In this document: one piece after another, positions 8,943 to 17,293 of the stretch
Numbering within the stretch: the stretch's first letter is position 1
Layout of the letters: each line of letters starts with the position of its first letter
DNA from: Profundicola sp048268105
GTDB taxonomy: Bacteria; Bacteroidota; Bacteroidia; Flavobacteriales; Weeksellaceae
Length of the DNA: 64,000 nt
Reading direction: 5' to 3'
Assembly: GCA_048268105.1 (NCBI GenBank)
Contig: JBLWWH010000001.1
Location: forward strand, 124,001-188,000
The notes under the pieces: generated by a model
Told to the model about the DNA's origin: nothing
The model's input: the letters and a program-made list of their open reading frames with translations, nothing else
Database searches by the model: none
Program-made: the position numbers and the translations under genes

Positions 8943-9455
8943 TTAAATCCAGTTCCAACCTGCATTGATGGATAATTGCCACATGACATACAACAAAAAT
9001 ATTAAAGATAATAACATGCCGAGACCAGTGCTAATCATAAAGCCTACAAAAGTCCCAAATGCTGCTTTGAAGGAAGCTTTGGTATTACTTTTATTCAGAA
9101 GAAACTCCCCAATGAACGCTCCTAGAAATGGTGCGATAATAATTGATACCAAACCAAATGGAGCGAAAATTATTCCAACTAATAAACCTATTGATGCCCC
9201 AATTACACCATATCGGGACCCGCCAAATTTCTTGGAGCTATAAGCGGGTAAAACATAGTTAATTCCCTGAAAAGCCAAGACAATGATTCCCAACACAATC
9301 AATGTTGGCCATCCATAATCTGCATGGCTAGTATATTTAAAAATTACCAAACCCAACCAAGATAAAAGCGTCCCTGGCAAGACTGGTAAAAACGAACCAA
9401 AAAAGCCTATAATCAAGCACAATAGTGAAATTATAGTTAATGTATTTTCCTCCAT
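8943..9455 (-). CDS. DUF456 family membrane protein
   Basis: A 170-residue membrane protein with about five hydrophobic, glycine-rich helices. The opening FFGSFLPVLPGTLLSWLGL block and the repeated G-x3-G helices are characteristic of DUF456, a family without known function. Only 4 bp separate its -7 promoter box from the ATG, so its mRNA should be leaderless or nearly so. It is divergent from the MscS channel gene with only 65 bp between the two starts. Confidence 0.85.
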   Translation of the reverse strand: MEENTLTIISLLCLIIGFFGSFLPVLPGTLLSWLGLVIFKYTSHADYGWPTLIVLGIIVLAFQGINYVLPAYSSKKFGGSRYGVIGASIGLLVGIIFAPFGLVSIIIAPFLGAFIGEFLLNKSNTKASFKAAFGTFVGFMISTGLGMLLSLIFLLYVMWQLSINAGWNWI

Positions 9456-9459
9456 ACAT

Positions 9460-9467
9460 CAAAGGTA
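9460..9467 (-). promoter_or_regulatory. -7 promoter element of DUF456 gene
   Basis: Read on the minus strand this is TACCTTTG, an exact TAnnTTTG match, followed by ATGT and then the ATG at 9455. The predicted transcript starts at or within a few bases of the start codon. Confidence 0.65.
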
Positions 9468-9506
9468 CATTTTTTGCATAAACCAAGCATTCAATCAAGA
9501 ATATGT

Positions 9507-9514
9507 TAACTTTG
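9507..9514 (+). promoter_or_regulatory. -7 promoter element of mscS-like gene
   Basis: TAACTTTG matches TAnnTTTG and is followed by CTCTTT and ATG at 9521. An earlier in-frame ATG at 9503 lies upstream of this box and so could not be transcribed from it. Confidence 0.65.
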
Positions 9515-9520
9515 CTCTTT

Positions 9521-10780
9521 ATGAGTTGGTACACTAAACAAGAATTAAAACCCTTTAGAAATGAATGGGTGGAACAATTTCAGACCTATATTTCTGAATT
9601 TGTAGGTCCGCAATATGAGACCATATCTCTCATTGTGGTTGGTGTGACACTATTGATAGGTTTATTCATTATTCTAGATTTTATTATCAAGAATATCCTA
9701 CTTTATTTCACGAAAAAGTTAGTGAACCTTACCAATTTTGAATGGGACAATCATTTTTATGATCACAAGGTATTTAATTCCTTGTTTCATTTGATTCCGT
9801 TGGCGCTCACCAGAATACTAGCTCCCTATGTTCTCTATCCTACACCCAATGTGTTGGATGGAATGGGAAAACTTTTCGATATTGGTTTTGTTCTGATTAT
9901 TCTACAGCTGTTTCTGAGGGGAGCAGATGCTGTATTATCCATTGCCACAGACGAGAATAATTACCGGACAGTGGCTGTACGAACCTTTAGTCAGCTAATG
10001 AAGATTATTACCATATTTTTTGTGGTTTTAATTATCATTTCTATTTTATTTAATGTTCAATGGGGAAGCATTATAGCAGGACTGGGTGCGGCTACGGCGA
10101 TTTTATTATTAATATTTAAGGACACCATTTTAGGTTTTGTTTCTGGAATTCAAATAGCCTCTAATAAGATGGTTAAAGTAGGCGATTGGATTGCGATTCC
10201 TAAATATAATGTAGAAGGAACCGTAAAGGAAATCAATTTAGTATCTTGTAAAATCGAGAATTTCGACAAAACTATTTCTTCTGTTCCTACCTATGATTTG
10301 ATCACTACGGAGGTTAAGAATTATGAAGCTATGCGACATACCAATACAAGACGTGTGATGCGTTCAATTGTATTTAATGTCAAGTCTTTTAAATTCTGCT
10401 CAGATGATATGTTAGAAAAATATCAGAGCATAGATTTAATCAAAAATTATATTACAAGGAAAAGACTCGAATTGGCCAAAGCTAATGTTCATTCTGCCGA
10501 TCCAAGTCAGTTAGCTAATGGAAGAAGATTAACGAATATTGGAGTTTTTAGAAAATATGCTCAAAGTTATTTACAAGAAAACCCAAATATATCTAACTCA
10601 GACACATTAATTGTTCGCCAGTTAGAAATCACACCACAAGGTATGCCTTTACAAATTTATTGTTTCACTAAAACTTCAGATTGGGTTGAATTTGAAACAG
10701 TTCAGTCAGATTTATTTGATCATTTGGTGACAGCAAGTAGAGAATTTGATCTAGAAGTTATGCAGACCTTGACAGGTTAA
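9521..10780 (+). CDS. MscS-family mechanosensitive channel
   Basis: Small-conductance mechanosensitive channel of the inner membrane that releases solutes on osmotic downshift. Three to five helices occupy about 38-205. The pore helix with alternating small residues (GSIIAGLGAATAILLLIFKDTILGFVSGI) is followed by the beta domain around GDWI and a longer C-terminal cytoplasmic part. At 419 residues it belongs to the YbdG-like size class rather than the 286-residue MscS. The start at 9521 is set by the promoter box just upstream. It is likely transcribed alone or into pdxJ, which follows after 15 bp. Confidence 0.9.
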   Translation: MSWYTKQELKPFRNEWVEQFQTYISEFVGPQYETISLIVVGVTLLIGLFIILDFIIKNILLYFTKKLVNLTNFEWDNHFYDHKVFNSLFHLIPLALTRILAPYVLYPTPNVLDGMGKLFDIGFVLIILQLFLRGADAVLSIATDENNYRTVAVRTFSQLMKIITIFFVVLIIISILFNVQWGSIIAGLGAATAILLLIFKDTILGFVSGIQIASNKMVKVGDWIAIPKYNVEGTVKEINLVSCKIENFDKTISSVPTYDLITTEVKNYEAMRHTNTRRVMRSIVFNVKSFKFCSDDMLEKYQSIDLIKNYITRKRLELAKANVHSADPSQLANGRRLTNIGVFRKYAQSYLQENPNISNSDTLIVRQLEITPQGMPLQIYCFTKTSDWVEFETVQSDLFDHLVTASREFDLEVMQTLTG

Positions 10781-10795
10781 AATTATTTTTAAATT

Positions 10796-11521
10796 ATGAC
10801 AAAATTAAGTGTAAATATTAATAAAATTGCCACCATTCGAAATGCAAGAGGTGGTCATGAACCTAATGTAGTAAGGGCCGCGATTAAATGTCAAGAATTT
10901 GGCGCACAAGGAATTACGGTTCACCCTAGACCCGACGAAAGACATATTACCTATCAGGATATTGCAGATTTAAGACCGATTGTTTCTACTGAGTTTAATA
11001 TTGAAGGAAACCCAATTGAATCTTTTATGAAACTGGTTTTAGACAACAAACCAGAACAAGTAACATTGGTACCTGACAGTGTAGACGCGATTACCTCGAA
11101 TGCTGGTTGGAACACCATCCAACATCAAGGTTTCCTGAAAGAAGTAATTCAAGAGTTTAAACAAAATGGAATTAGAACTTCTATATTCTTAGATCCTAAT
11201 CCAAAATTAGTGGAAGCTGCTGCAACATCCGGAGCCGACCGAATTGAGTTATATACCGAAGAATTCGCGGTGGAATATGCCAAGGGCAACAAAAAAGCTG
11301 TTGATATTTATAAAGAAACTGCTTTATTGGCAAAAGAACATGGGCTTGGATTGAATGCAGGACACGATTTAAGTTTAGATAATATTGAATTTTTGATTCG
11401 TGAAATTCCTCAAATCGATGAGGTTTCTATTGGTCATGCGTTGATTTCTGAAGCGCTTTACTTAGGTTTAGAAAACACAATTCAACTGTATTTACGTAAG
11501 ATTGAATTAGCTCAACTATAA
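10796..11521 (+). CDS. pdxJ: Pyridoxine 5'-phosphate synthase
   Basis: Last ring-closing step of the DXP-dependent vitamin B6 pathway, joining 1-deoxyxylulose 5-phosphate with 3-amino-2-oxopropyl phosphate. The N-terminal VNINKIATIRNARGG strand, the HPRPDERHI block and the late NAGHDLS phosphate-binding loop are all present. 241 residues is normal for the TIM-barrel family. It lies 15 bp behind the mscS-like gene and 25 bp ahead of a hydrolase gene, so the three are probably co-transcribed. Confidence 0.97.
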   Translation: MTKLSVNINKIATIRNARGGHEPNVVRAAIKCQEFGAQGITVHPRPDERHITYQDIADLRPIVSTEFNIEGNPIESFMKLVLDNKPEQVTLVPDSVDAITSNAGWNTIQHQGFLKEVIQEFKQNGIRTSIFLDPNPKLVEAAATSGADRIELYTEEFAVEYAKGNKKAVDIYKETALLAKEHGLGLNAGHDLSLDNIEFLIREIPQIDEVSIGHALISEALYLGLENTIQLYLRKIELAQL

Positions 11522-11546
11522 TTTAATTAACACAAAAAAACATTAA

Positions 11547-12317
11547 ATGGAAATTCTACATAGCAAAATAATAGGCGAAAAACCAAACCATCTTATCATT
11601 GTTCATGGTCTATTTGGACAATTAGACAACTGGAATACCTTAGGGAAAAAATACGCTGAAAAATACACAACTCACTTGGTGGATTTACGAAACCATGGTA
11701 GAAGTTTTCATGATGACGATACATCGCATCAAGCTATGGCGCAGGATTTAATCGACTACATGGAGCATTATAACATAGAGAAAGCTTCTTTTATCGGTCA
11801 TTCTATGGGTGGAAAAGTAGTTATGTCTTTGGCGTTAGATTTCCCAGATAAAGTTGAGAAGCTAATTGTTGCTGACATGGCGCCCAAAAGCTATGAACCT
11901 CATCATAATGAGATTTTAAAAGGATTAAAAAATGTTGATTTCGAACAAGTAAAAGTGAGATCAGATGTAGATGAGTTTTTAAAACCATATATTAAATCCT
12001 ACTCCATTCGTCAATTTTTAATGAAGAGCGTTTATCGCAAAGAAAATGAAAAGTATGGATTTAGATTTAATTTAAATGCACTGTATGACACCTATACCAG
12101 CATAATTTCTAATAGTTTACCAGATAAACAATTTTCTAAACCAACTTTATTCTTGGGCGGAGCTAATTCTGATTATATCCTACCAGAGGATAAAGATTTA
12201 ATTTTAGGCTATTTCCCGAATGCAGAAATTGATTATGTGAGTAACGCAACACATTGGTTGCATGCAGAGAACCCTGCAGAATTCCTTACAAAAACCAAGA
12301 ATTTTCTTGAAAAATAA
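11547..12317 (+). CDS. Alpha/beta hydrolase (YbfF-like esterase)
   Basis: Alpha/beta-hydrolase fold protein of 256 residues. The oxyanion region HGLFGQLDNW comes first, then the nucleophile elbow GHSMGGK, an acidic residue near GGANSDY, and the late ATHWLHAENP histidine. This order resembles E. coli YbfF, an acyl-CoA or short-ester thioesterase. There is no signal peptide, so it is cytoplasmic. The substrate cannot be told from the sequence. Confidence 0.85.
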   Translation: MEILHSKIIGEKPNHLIIVHGLFGQLDNWNTLGKKYAEKYTTHLVDLRNHGRSFHDDDTSHQAMAQDLIDYMEHYNIEKASFIGHSMGGKVVMSLALDFPDKVEKLIVADMAPKSYEPHHNEILKGLKNVDFEQVKVRSDVDEFLKPYIKSYSIRQFLMKSVYRKENEKYGFRFNLNALYDTYTSIISNSLPDKQFSKPTLFLGGANSDYILPEDKDLILGYFPNAEIDYVSNATHWLHAENPAEFLTKTKNFLEK

Positions 12318-12345
12318 GTCTATAAGCACGTTTTAAATCAATTTT

Positions 12346-12373
12346 TTGAGTTTCTATCAAAGAAGTATCTTTG
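12346..12373 (+). promoter_or_regulatory. Promoter of the 12393 gene
   Basis: TTG at 12346-12348 and TATCTTTG at 12366-12373 with a 17-bp spacer. The ATG is 20 bp downstream. Confidence 0.68.
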
Positions 12374-12392
12374 CACAAACAAAAACATACAC

Positions 12393-12959
12393 ATGAATAA
12401 ATACTTAAAACTAGTTCTTGCATTTTTACTTATTGCAGGATCTATATATATGTTTAGTACGAGAGAAATTGCTTGGGGTATAATCCTATTACTCCTTTCT
12501 ATTTTTCCTATCCTTCTATATTTCAGAAATGAATTTATCTTATTAGCATTCTGGAAAATGCGTAGTGGAGATTTAGAAGGCGCCAAAAAATGGTTATTTC
12601 ATATTAAGAAACCAGAAACTCAGTTAATCAAAAAGCAATTTGGTTATTATCACTACATGATGGGTTTAACTGAAGGACAAAATAATATTAGTATTTCAGA
12701 GAAATATATGCGAAAAGCTTTAGAACATGGGCTTTCATTTGCACACGATCGTGCTATGGCTAAGATGAATCTTGCTGCAGGTGCTATGTCTAGAGGTCGC
12801 AAACAAGAAGCTCAAAAATGGCTTTCTGAAGCTAAAGCAGAGGATAAACAAAACATGCTTAGCGAACAAATTAAAATGTTCGAAGAACAATTAAAAAAGA
12901 TGAATGTTGGGCGTAATATGCAGAATCCTAACATGCGAAGAAGAGGTAAGTTTTTCTAA
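12393..12959 (+). CDS. Membrane-anchored TPR-like protein, function unknown
   Basis: 188 residues. Two hydrophobic helices at about 5-21 and 27-48 anchor the protein, and the rest is helical and hydrophilic. The segments around GDLEGAKKWLFHI, SEKYMRKALEHG and GRKQEAQKWLSEA have the spacing of degenerate TPR repeats. The C-terminus is basic (NMRRRGKFF). It has its own promoter and stands between a hydrolase and ruvC. I do not recognise a named family. Confidence 0.75.
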   Translation: MNKYLKLVLAFLLIAGSIYMFSTREIAWGIILLLLSIFPILLYFRNEFILLAFWKMRSGDLEGAKKWLFHIKKPETQLIKKQFGYYHYMMGLTEGQNNISISEKYMRKALEHGLSFAHDRAMAKMNLAAGAMSRGRKQEAQKWLSEAKAEDKQNMLSEQIKMFEEQLKKMNVGRNMQNPNMRRRGKFF

Positions 12960-13020
12960 ACTTCTTTTTTTTCATTAGTTCAATCTTTATTAGCTTAAAT
13001 TCTGCTTAAATATTTTTCCT

Positions 13021-13581
13021 ATGAAAGCATCTAAAATGACTGAGAAAATTATTTTAGGCATCGATCCTGGTACCACAGTGATGGGCTATGGGATTATTAA
13101 AGTTGTCAATAACAAAATGACAGTCATCATGTTAGACGAACTTTTATTGCATAAGCTACCTAATCACAACATGAAACTTAAGCGAATTTTTGAAAAAACC
13201 TTAGGTCTCATAGATAATTTCCACCCTGATGAAGTTGCTATTGAAGCTCCATTTTTTGGGAAAAATGTTCAATCTATGCTTAAGTTAGGCCGTGCGCAGG
13301 GTGTTGCCATGGCAGCTAGCTTATATCGCGAAGTGCCCACTACAGAATATTCGCCAAAGAAAATTAAAATGGCAATTACAGGTAATGGAAATGCAAGTAA
13401 AGAACAAGTTGCTGGAATGCTTCAAAACTTACTTAAAATCAAAGATTTACCCATTCGCCTTGACGCTACAGATGGCTTAGCAGCCGCTGTCTGCCACCAT
13501 TTTAACGCGGGTCGTATAGACTCAGGAAAAAGCTACTCGGGATGGTCCGCTTTTGTAAAACAAAATCCTGGTAGAACATAA
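13021..13581 (+). CDS. ruvC: Holliday-junction resolvase RuvC
   Basis: RNase H-fold endonuclease that cuts Holliday junctions during recombination. The four acidic residues are visible: the Asp of GIDPGT, the Glu of AIEAPFF, and the two Asp of RLDATDGLA. 186 residues from the ATG at 13021; an alternative start at 13036 removes only five residues and is equally possible. The spacing to the convergent purF is 22 bp. Confidence 0.96.
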   Translation: MKASKMTEKIILGIDPGTTVMGYGIIKVVNNKMTVIMLDELLLHKLPNHNMKLKRIFEKTLGLIDNFHPDEVAIEAPFFGKNVQSMLKLGRAQGVAMAASLYREVPTTEYSPKKIKMAITGNGNASKEQVAGMLQNLLKIKDLPIRLDATDGLAAAVCHHFNAGRIDSGKSYSGWSAFVKQNPGRT

Positions 13582-13603
13582 TAATCTTAAGTTTTACTTA
13601 TAA

Positions 13604-15052
13604 TTAATCTACAATTTCAACTGCTGCAATTTCTTCTGCATTTAATCTAGCCACTGGATATGTCTCTGTGAAACAGCCAAAACAATGATTTTTGGAGCCT
13701 AATAAATCTTGTAAACTTGGTACAGATAAGAAATCGATACTGTCTACATCTAAATATTCTCTAAGCTCTTCTTTAGTCTTGTTGGCAGAAATCAAGTCAT
13801 CCTTAGTTGGCATATCTATTCCTAAGAAACAAGGCGCTATAATTGGTGGTGAAGCACTTCTAAAGTGAATTTCTTTGGCTCCAGCTTCTTTTAGAATCTT
13901 AACTAACAGCTTACTGGTAGTTCCTCTAACGATAGAATCATCCAAAATTACCAACCTCTTTCCTCTAATTTTAGGGATAATTGGATTTAATTTTAAATTC
14001 ACAATACGCTCACGCATTTCCTGAGTAGGAACAATAAACGAACGGCTCATGTATCTGTTTTTAACCAAAATTGGCTGAAAAGGTATACCACTTGCCTCTG
14101 AATAACCAATCGCAGATGGAATTCCAGAATCAGGTACACCAATCACGACGTCGGCGTCCACTGGTGATTGCTCAAATAATTTCTTACCACTTTCTACCCT
14201 TAAGTCATAAACTTCCTTATCAGCAAAGTGTGAATCTGGTCGAGCAAAATAAATATATTCAAAAGAACACATTCTGTCTTTTGTTTCGTCAACAAACTTA
14301 TAAGACTTCATACCTTCTGGCGAACAAACTACTATTTCTCCTGGTTCTAAATCTCTCACGAAGGTAGCTCCAATCGCATCAAATGCACAGCTTTCTGATG
14401 AAAAAACCCAAGTATCTTCGTCTAATTTACCCATGCATAAAGGACGGATTCCATTGGGATCACGAAATGCTGCTAACTTGTCTCTGACCAATAATAAAAC
14501 CGAATAAGCTCCCTTCAAATTTCTTGCAGCTTTACGAACAGCTACTTGCACAGGATCTTCCGCATGATACTGAATCGCACGTAACATAACTTCTGTATCT
14601 GAAGTCGCAATAAAGGGTAATCCCTTTTTCTTTAAATACTCACGAAGATTGTCCGTTTCAATTAAATTTCCATTGTGAGCAATAGAGAAATGAGGTTTTC
14701 CATATTGATTTACAGCATATAGTGGCTGAAAGTTTTTGGTGCTTCCATCTCCTGCGGTTGAATATCGGGTGTGCCCTATAGCTGCATTACCCATAAAATC
14801 CTCAGGATTCTCAATGTGCTTGAAAGCATCTAAAACCAAACCTTCTTCTTTGAAAGTTCTTAAATCCCCATCCTTTAAAACGGTAAGCCCACAAGCCTCT
14901 TGACCACGATGTTGCAAAGCAAACATACCAAATTGTTGGATTGAAAATGTATCTATATTTCTATGTGAATAAACTCCGAAGACACCGCATTCTTCTCGCA
15001 TTGACTTAGGATTGAAGGTAGCGTTTGTGAAATTATTTTCTTTGGGGAACAT
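13604..15052 (-). CDS. purF: Amidophosphoribosyltransferase (Bacillus-type, Fe-S)
   Basis: First committed step of purine synthesis: transfer of glutamine amide nitrogen to PRPP. The class II glutaminase cysteine lies in EECGVFG behind about 20 residues, so the protein is made with a propeptide as in Bacillus. The PRPP-binding block VILDDSIVRGTT is intact. Cysteines in MCSFEYI, APCFLG and the late NHCFGC pair match the [4Fe-4S] ligands of the Bacillus enzyme, which makes it oxygen-sensitive and unlike E. coli PurF. 482 residues. Divergent from the 5'-nucleotidase gene. Confidence 0.95.
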   Translation of the reverse strand: MFPKENNFTNATFNPKSMREECGVFGVYSHRNIDTFSIQQFGMFALQHRGQEACGLTVLKDGDLRTFKEEGLVLDAFKHIENPEDFMGNAAIGHTRYSTAGDGSTKNFQPLYAVNQYGKPHFSIAHNGNLIETDNLREYLKKKGLPFIATSDTEVMLRAIQYHAEDPVQVAVRKAARNLKGAYSVLLLVRDKLAAFRDPNGIRPLCMGKLDEDTWVFSSESCAFDAIGATFVRDLEPGEIVVCSPEGMKSYKFVDETKDRMCSFEYIYFARPDSHFADKEVYDLRVESGKKLFEQSPVDADVVIGVPDSGIPSAIGYSEASGIPFQPILVKNRYMSRSFIVPTQEMRERIVNLKLNPIIPKIRGKRLVILDDSIVRGTTSKLLVKILKEAGAKEIHFRSASPPIIAPCFLGIDMPTKDDLISANKTKEELREYLDVDSIDFLSVPSLQDLLGSKNHCFGCFTETYPVARLNAEEIAAVEIVD

Positions 15053-15306
15053 GAAGTATAATTAAGCTGCAATTTACAAATCATTCAGTCAATTCTCCAA
15101 GAACATTCAACATCTATTTTGTTAATATTTGAACATTTAAAACTTATTGATATGATTAATTAACTGACAGGTGATCCTATTCTTGATTTAGCCTATTATT
15201 TTAAAAAAAATAAAGAAAAATCATCAAAATCATAGCTTTAAAGATTAGAATAAAATATTTGTATATTTATTACTCTCAATTTTTATATAACTTAAAACTC
15301 ATTATC

Positions 15307-16857
15307 ATGAGAAGAACAACCTTACTCACATTTTTTAGCTTTTTAATCTTCAGTGCTTGTTATACACCACAAGTGGTGAAGAATCAAACAATATCATCCA
15401 CCGACGATGGTATTTTTGAACTTACTTTGGTACAAATCAACGATATTTATGAAATTTCTGCTTTGAACAATGGTAAAGAAGGAGGCTTGGCACGTGTGGC
15501 CACCATCAAAGACCGAGAAAAAGAAAAAAATCCTAATACTTTTATGCTCATGGCTGGAGATTTTTTGAGTCCTTCTGTATTTAATAGTCTAAAACATAAT
15601 AATCAAAGAATTCGTGGAGCTCAGATGATTGATGCACTAAATGCTGCTGGTCTTGACTTTGCAGGTTTAGGAAATCACGAATTTGATATTAAAGAATCTG
15701 AATTTCAAGATAGATTAAATGAATCCAATTTTACATGGATTTCATCGAATACCTTCCATTATGATAATCACACTTTTTCACCTTTTCATAAAGTTCTGCC
15801 AGACGGAACCAAAGAATATATGCCCGAGGAAGTGATTTTAGATTTAAGAGATGAAGACGGTACAGAAGTTAAAATTGGTATTTTTAGTATTCTTCTTCCT
15901 TTTAATAAAGCAGACTATGTAGCCTATAAAGATGTATTCAGAACAGCCCAAGAAAAATATGACATGCTTTCAGAAACTTGTGATGCTGTTATTGCGTTAA
16001 CTCACCTCAACATGGAAGATGATATTAAATTAGCTGAGCAAATTCCTGGACTTGCACTCATCATTGGAGGACACGAGCATGATAGTCGATTTAAAGTTGT
16101 TGGAGAAGTACCTATAACTAAGGCCCACGCCAATGCTAGAACAGTTTATGTCAACAAACTTAAAATTGATAAAAACAATAATACCCGTCAGGCTACATTG
16201 GATTTAGTGAAAATGGATGAAAGCATTCCATTACAAGAAAAAACGAAAGCCGTGGTTGATAAATGGATGAATATTGCTGCTAATAGCTATGCCAGTATTG
16301 GCTTTGATGCTATGAAAATTGTTCTAGAGGATGGAGAAGCCTTCGATGTGTTAGAAGCTTCTATCCGTCATCATCCAACCAACTTTTCTAAAGCAGTGGT
16401 AAAAGCAATGGAAAAAGCAGCACCTAAAGCACAAGCAGTTGTTATCAACTCTGGTTCTATGCGATTAGATGATATGATGTATCCACCAGTTTCTGAGTAT
16501 GATATTTTACGTGCTATGCCTTACGGAGGTAAAATTGTGGAAGTTGATATTACGGGAGATTTATTAACTCAAGTACTTGATGCAGGAATGGCCAATGTTA
16601 CTATGGGTGGATTTTTACAATTCTCTGAACATATTACAAAAGATGGCAATCAATGGAATTTGAATGGTAAAAAGATCGAGGATAATCAAGTTTATAGAAT
16701 TGGTTTCGCTGATTTTTTAATGTTAGGTTTAGAAGCTAATTTAGGTTTCTTAAATAAAAACAATCCAAAAGTTAAGAAAATTTATCCTGATGAAAGTGAT
16801 GATTTACACCCTAAAAACGATTTACGTCGCGCATTGATTCAGTATTTGAGAAAATAA
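15307..16857 (+). CDS. 5'-nucleotidase / metallophosphatase lipoprotein
   Basis: Extracytoplasmic nucleotidase of the UshA type, 516 residues. A lipobox (LIFSAC) puts the lipid-anchored cysteine at about residue 18, so I choose the ATG at 15307 and not the upstream ATG at 15259. An N-terminal calcineurin-like domain shows QINDIYE, GDFLSPS, GNHEFD and GGHEHD. A 5'-nucleotidase C-terminal domain follows from about 340 (NSGSMR, GGKIV). The first metal motif has Tyr where the usual D-x-H has His (NDIYE). It faces purF across 254 bp, and its likely role is phosphate or nucleoside scavenging in the periplasm. Confidence 0.88.
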   Translation: MRRTTLLTFFSFLIFSACYTPQVVKNQTISSTDDGIFELTLVQINDIYEISALNNGKEGGLARVATIKDREKEKNPNTFMLMAGDFLSPSVFNSLKHNNQRIRGAQMIDALNAAGLDFAGLGNHEFDIKESEFQDRLNESNFTWISSNTFHYDNHTFSPFHKVLPDGTKEYMPEEVILDLRDEDGTEVKIGIFSILLPFNKADYVAYKDVFRTAQEKYDMLSETCDAVIALTHLNMEDDIKLAEQIPGLALIIGGHEHDSRFKVVGEVPITKAHANARTVYVNKLKIDKNNNTRQATLDLVKMDESIPLQEKTKAVVDKWMNIAANSYASIGFDAMKIVLEDGEAFDVLEASIRHHPTNFSKAVVKAMEKAAPKAQAVVINSGSMRLDDMMYPPVSEYDILRAMPYGGKIVEVDITGDLLTQVLDAGMANVTMGGFLQFSEHITKDGNQWNLNGKKIEDNQVYRIGFADFLMLGLEANLGFLNKNNPKVKKIYPDESDDLHPKNDLRRALIQYLRK

Positions 16858-16958
16858 AAATATCTCGCATTGAATAGATTAGATGTTATTGAATGATTTA
16901 GTACATTCATTAGAAGAGGATTTTTGACACTTATTATTAATTATATAAAATAGAAATT

Positions 16959-17235
16959 ATGTCGCGTTCTCATCACCACATCCTTCTTAAAGCTCTAGTT
17001 TATACTGTAATAAGCATTCTAGGCATCAATGTTTTGATTTTGTTGGTTAATTTATTGTTACATCCACCTGGGGAAAGTTTTTCTTTAAGTTTTAATAATG
17101 AGAAATTTACATTACATGAAAAGGCCTTGAGCTAGAAATTTATTGGATGTGCGTTATTGGCTTACATATTCTGTGTTAGGTATGATATTCTTCTTCTACT
17201 TTAGAGGTAAAGGACTAGATCAACAAAGGGATTAA
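16959..17235 (+). pseudogene. Possible frameshifted two-helix small membrane protein
   Basis: This lies in the 436-bp gap before prfB. A 58-codon frame starts at ATG 16959 with a hydrophobic helix (ILGINVLILLVNLLL) and stops at 17133-17135. Directly after, in the next frame, 17131-17235 reads as a second hydrophobic helix (TYSVLGMIFFFYF) with a basic, charged tail ending GLDQQRD. Joined, they would make a two-helix protein of about 93 residues. This looks like one small gene split by a single-base shift. Two overlapping small genes or chance are alternatives. I do not recognise the family. Confidence 0.4.
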
Positions 17236-17280
17236 TTTAGTTTTTAATAAAGACTATATACACAGAAACTACCTATTCCG

Positions 17281-17288
17281 TATCTTTG
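17281..17288 (+). promoter_or_regulatory. -7 promoter element of prfB
   Basis: TATCTTTG, an exact consensus match, followed by CATCT and the ATG at 17294. The expected transcription start is at or next to the start codon. Confidence 0.7.
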
Positions 17289-17293
17289 CATCT

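Noticed and set aside
9503..9520. Upstream in-frame ATG for the MscS-like channel
   Set aside because: The consensus -7 box TAACTTTG lies between this ATG and the one at 9521.
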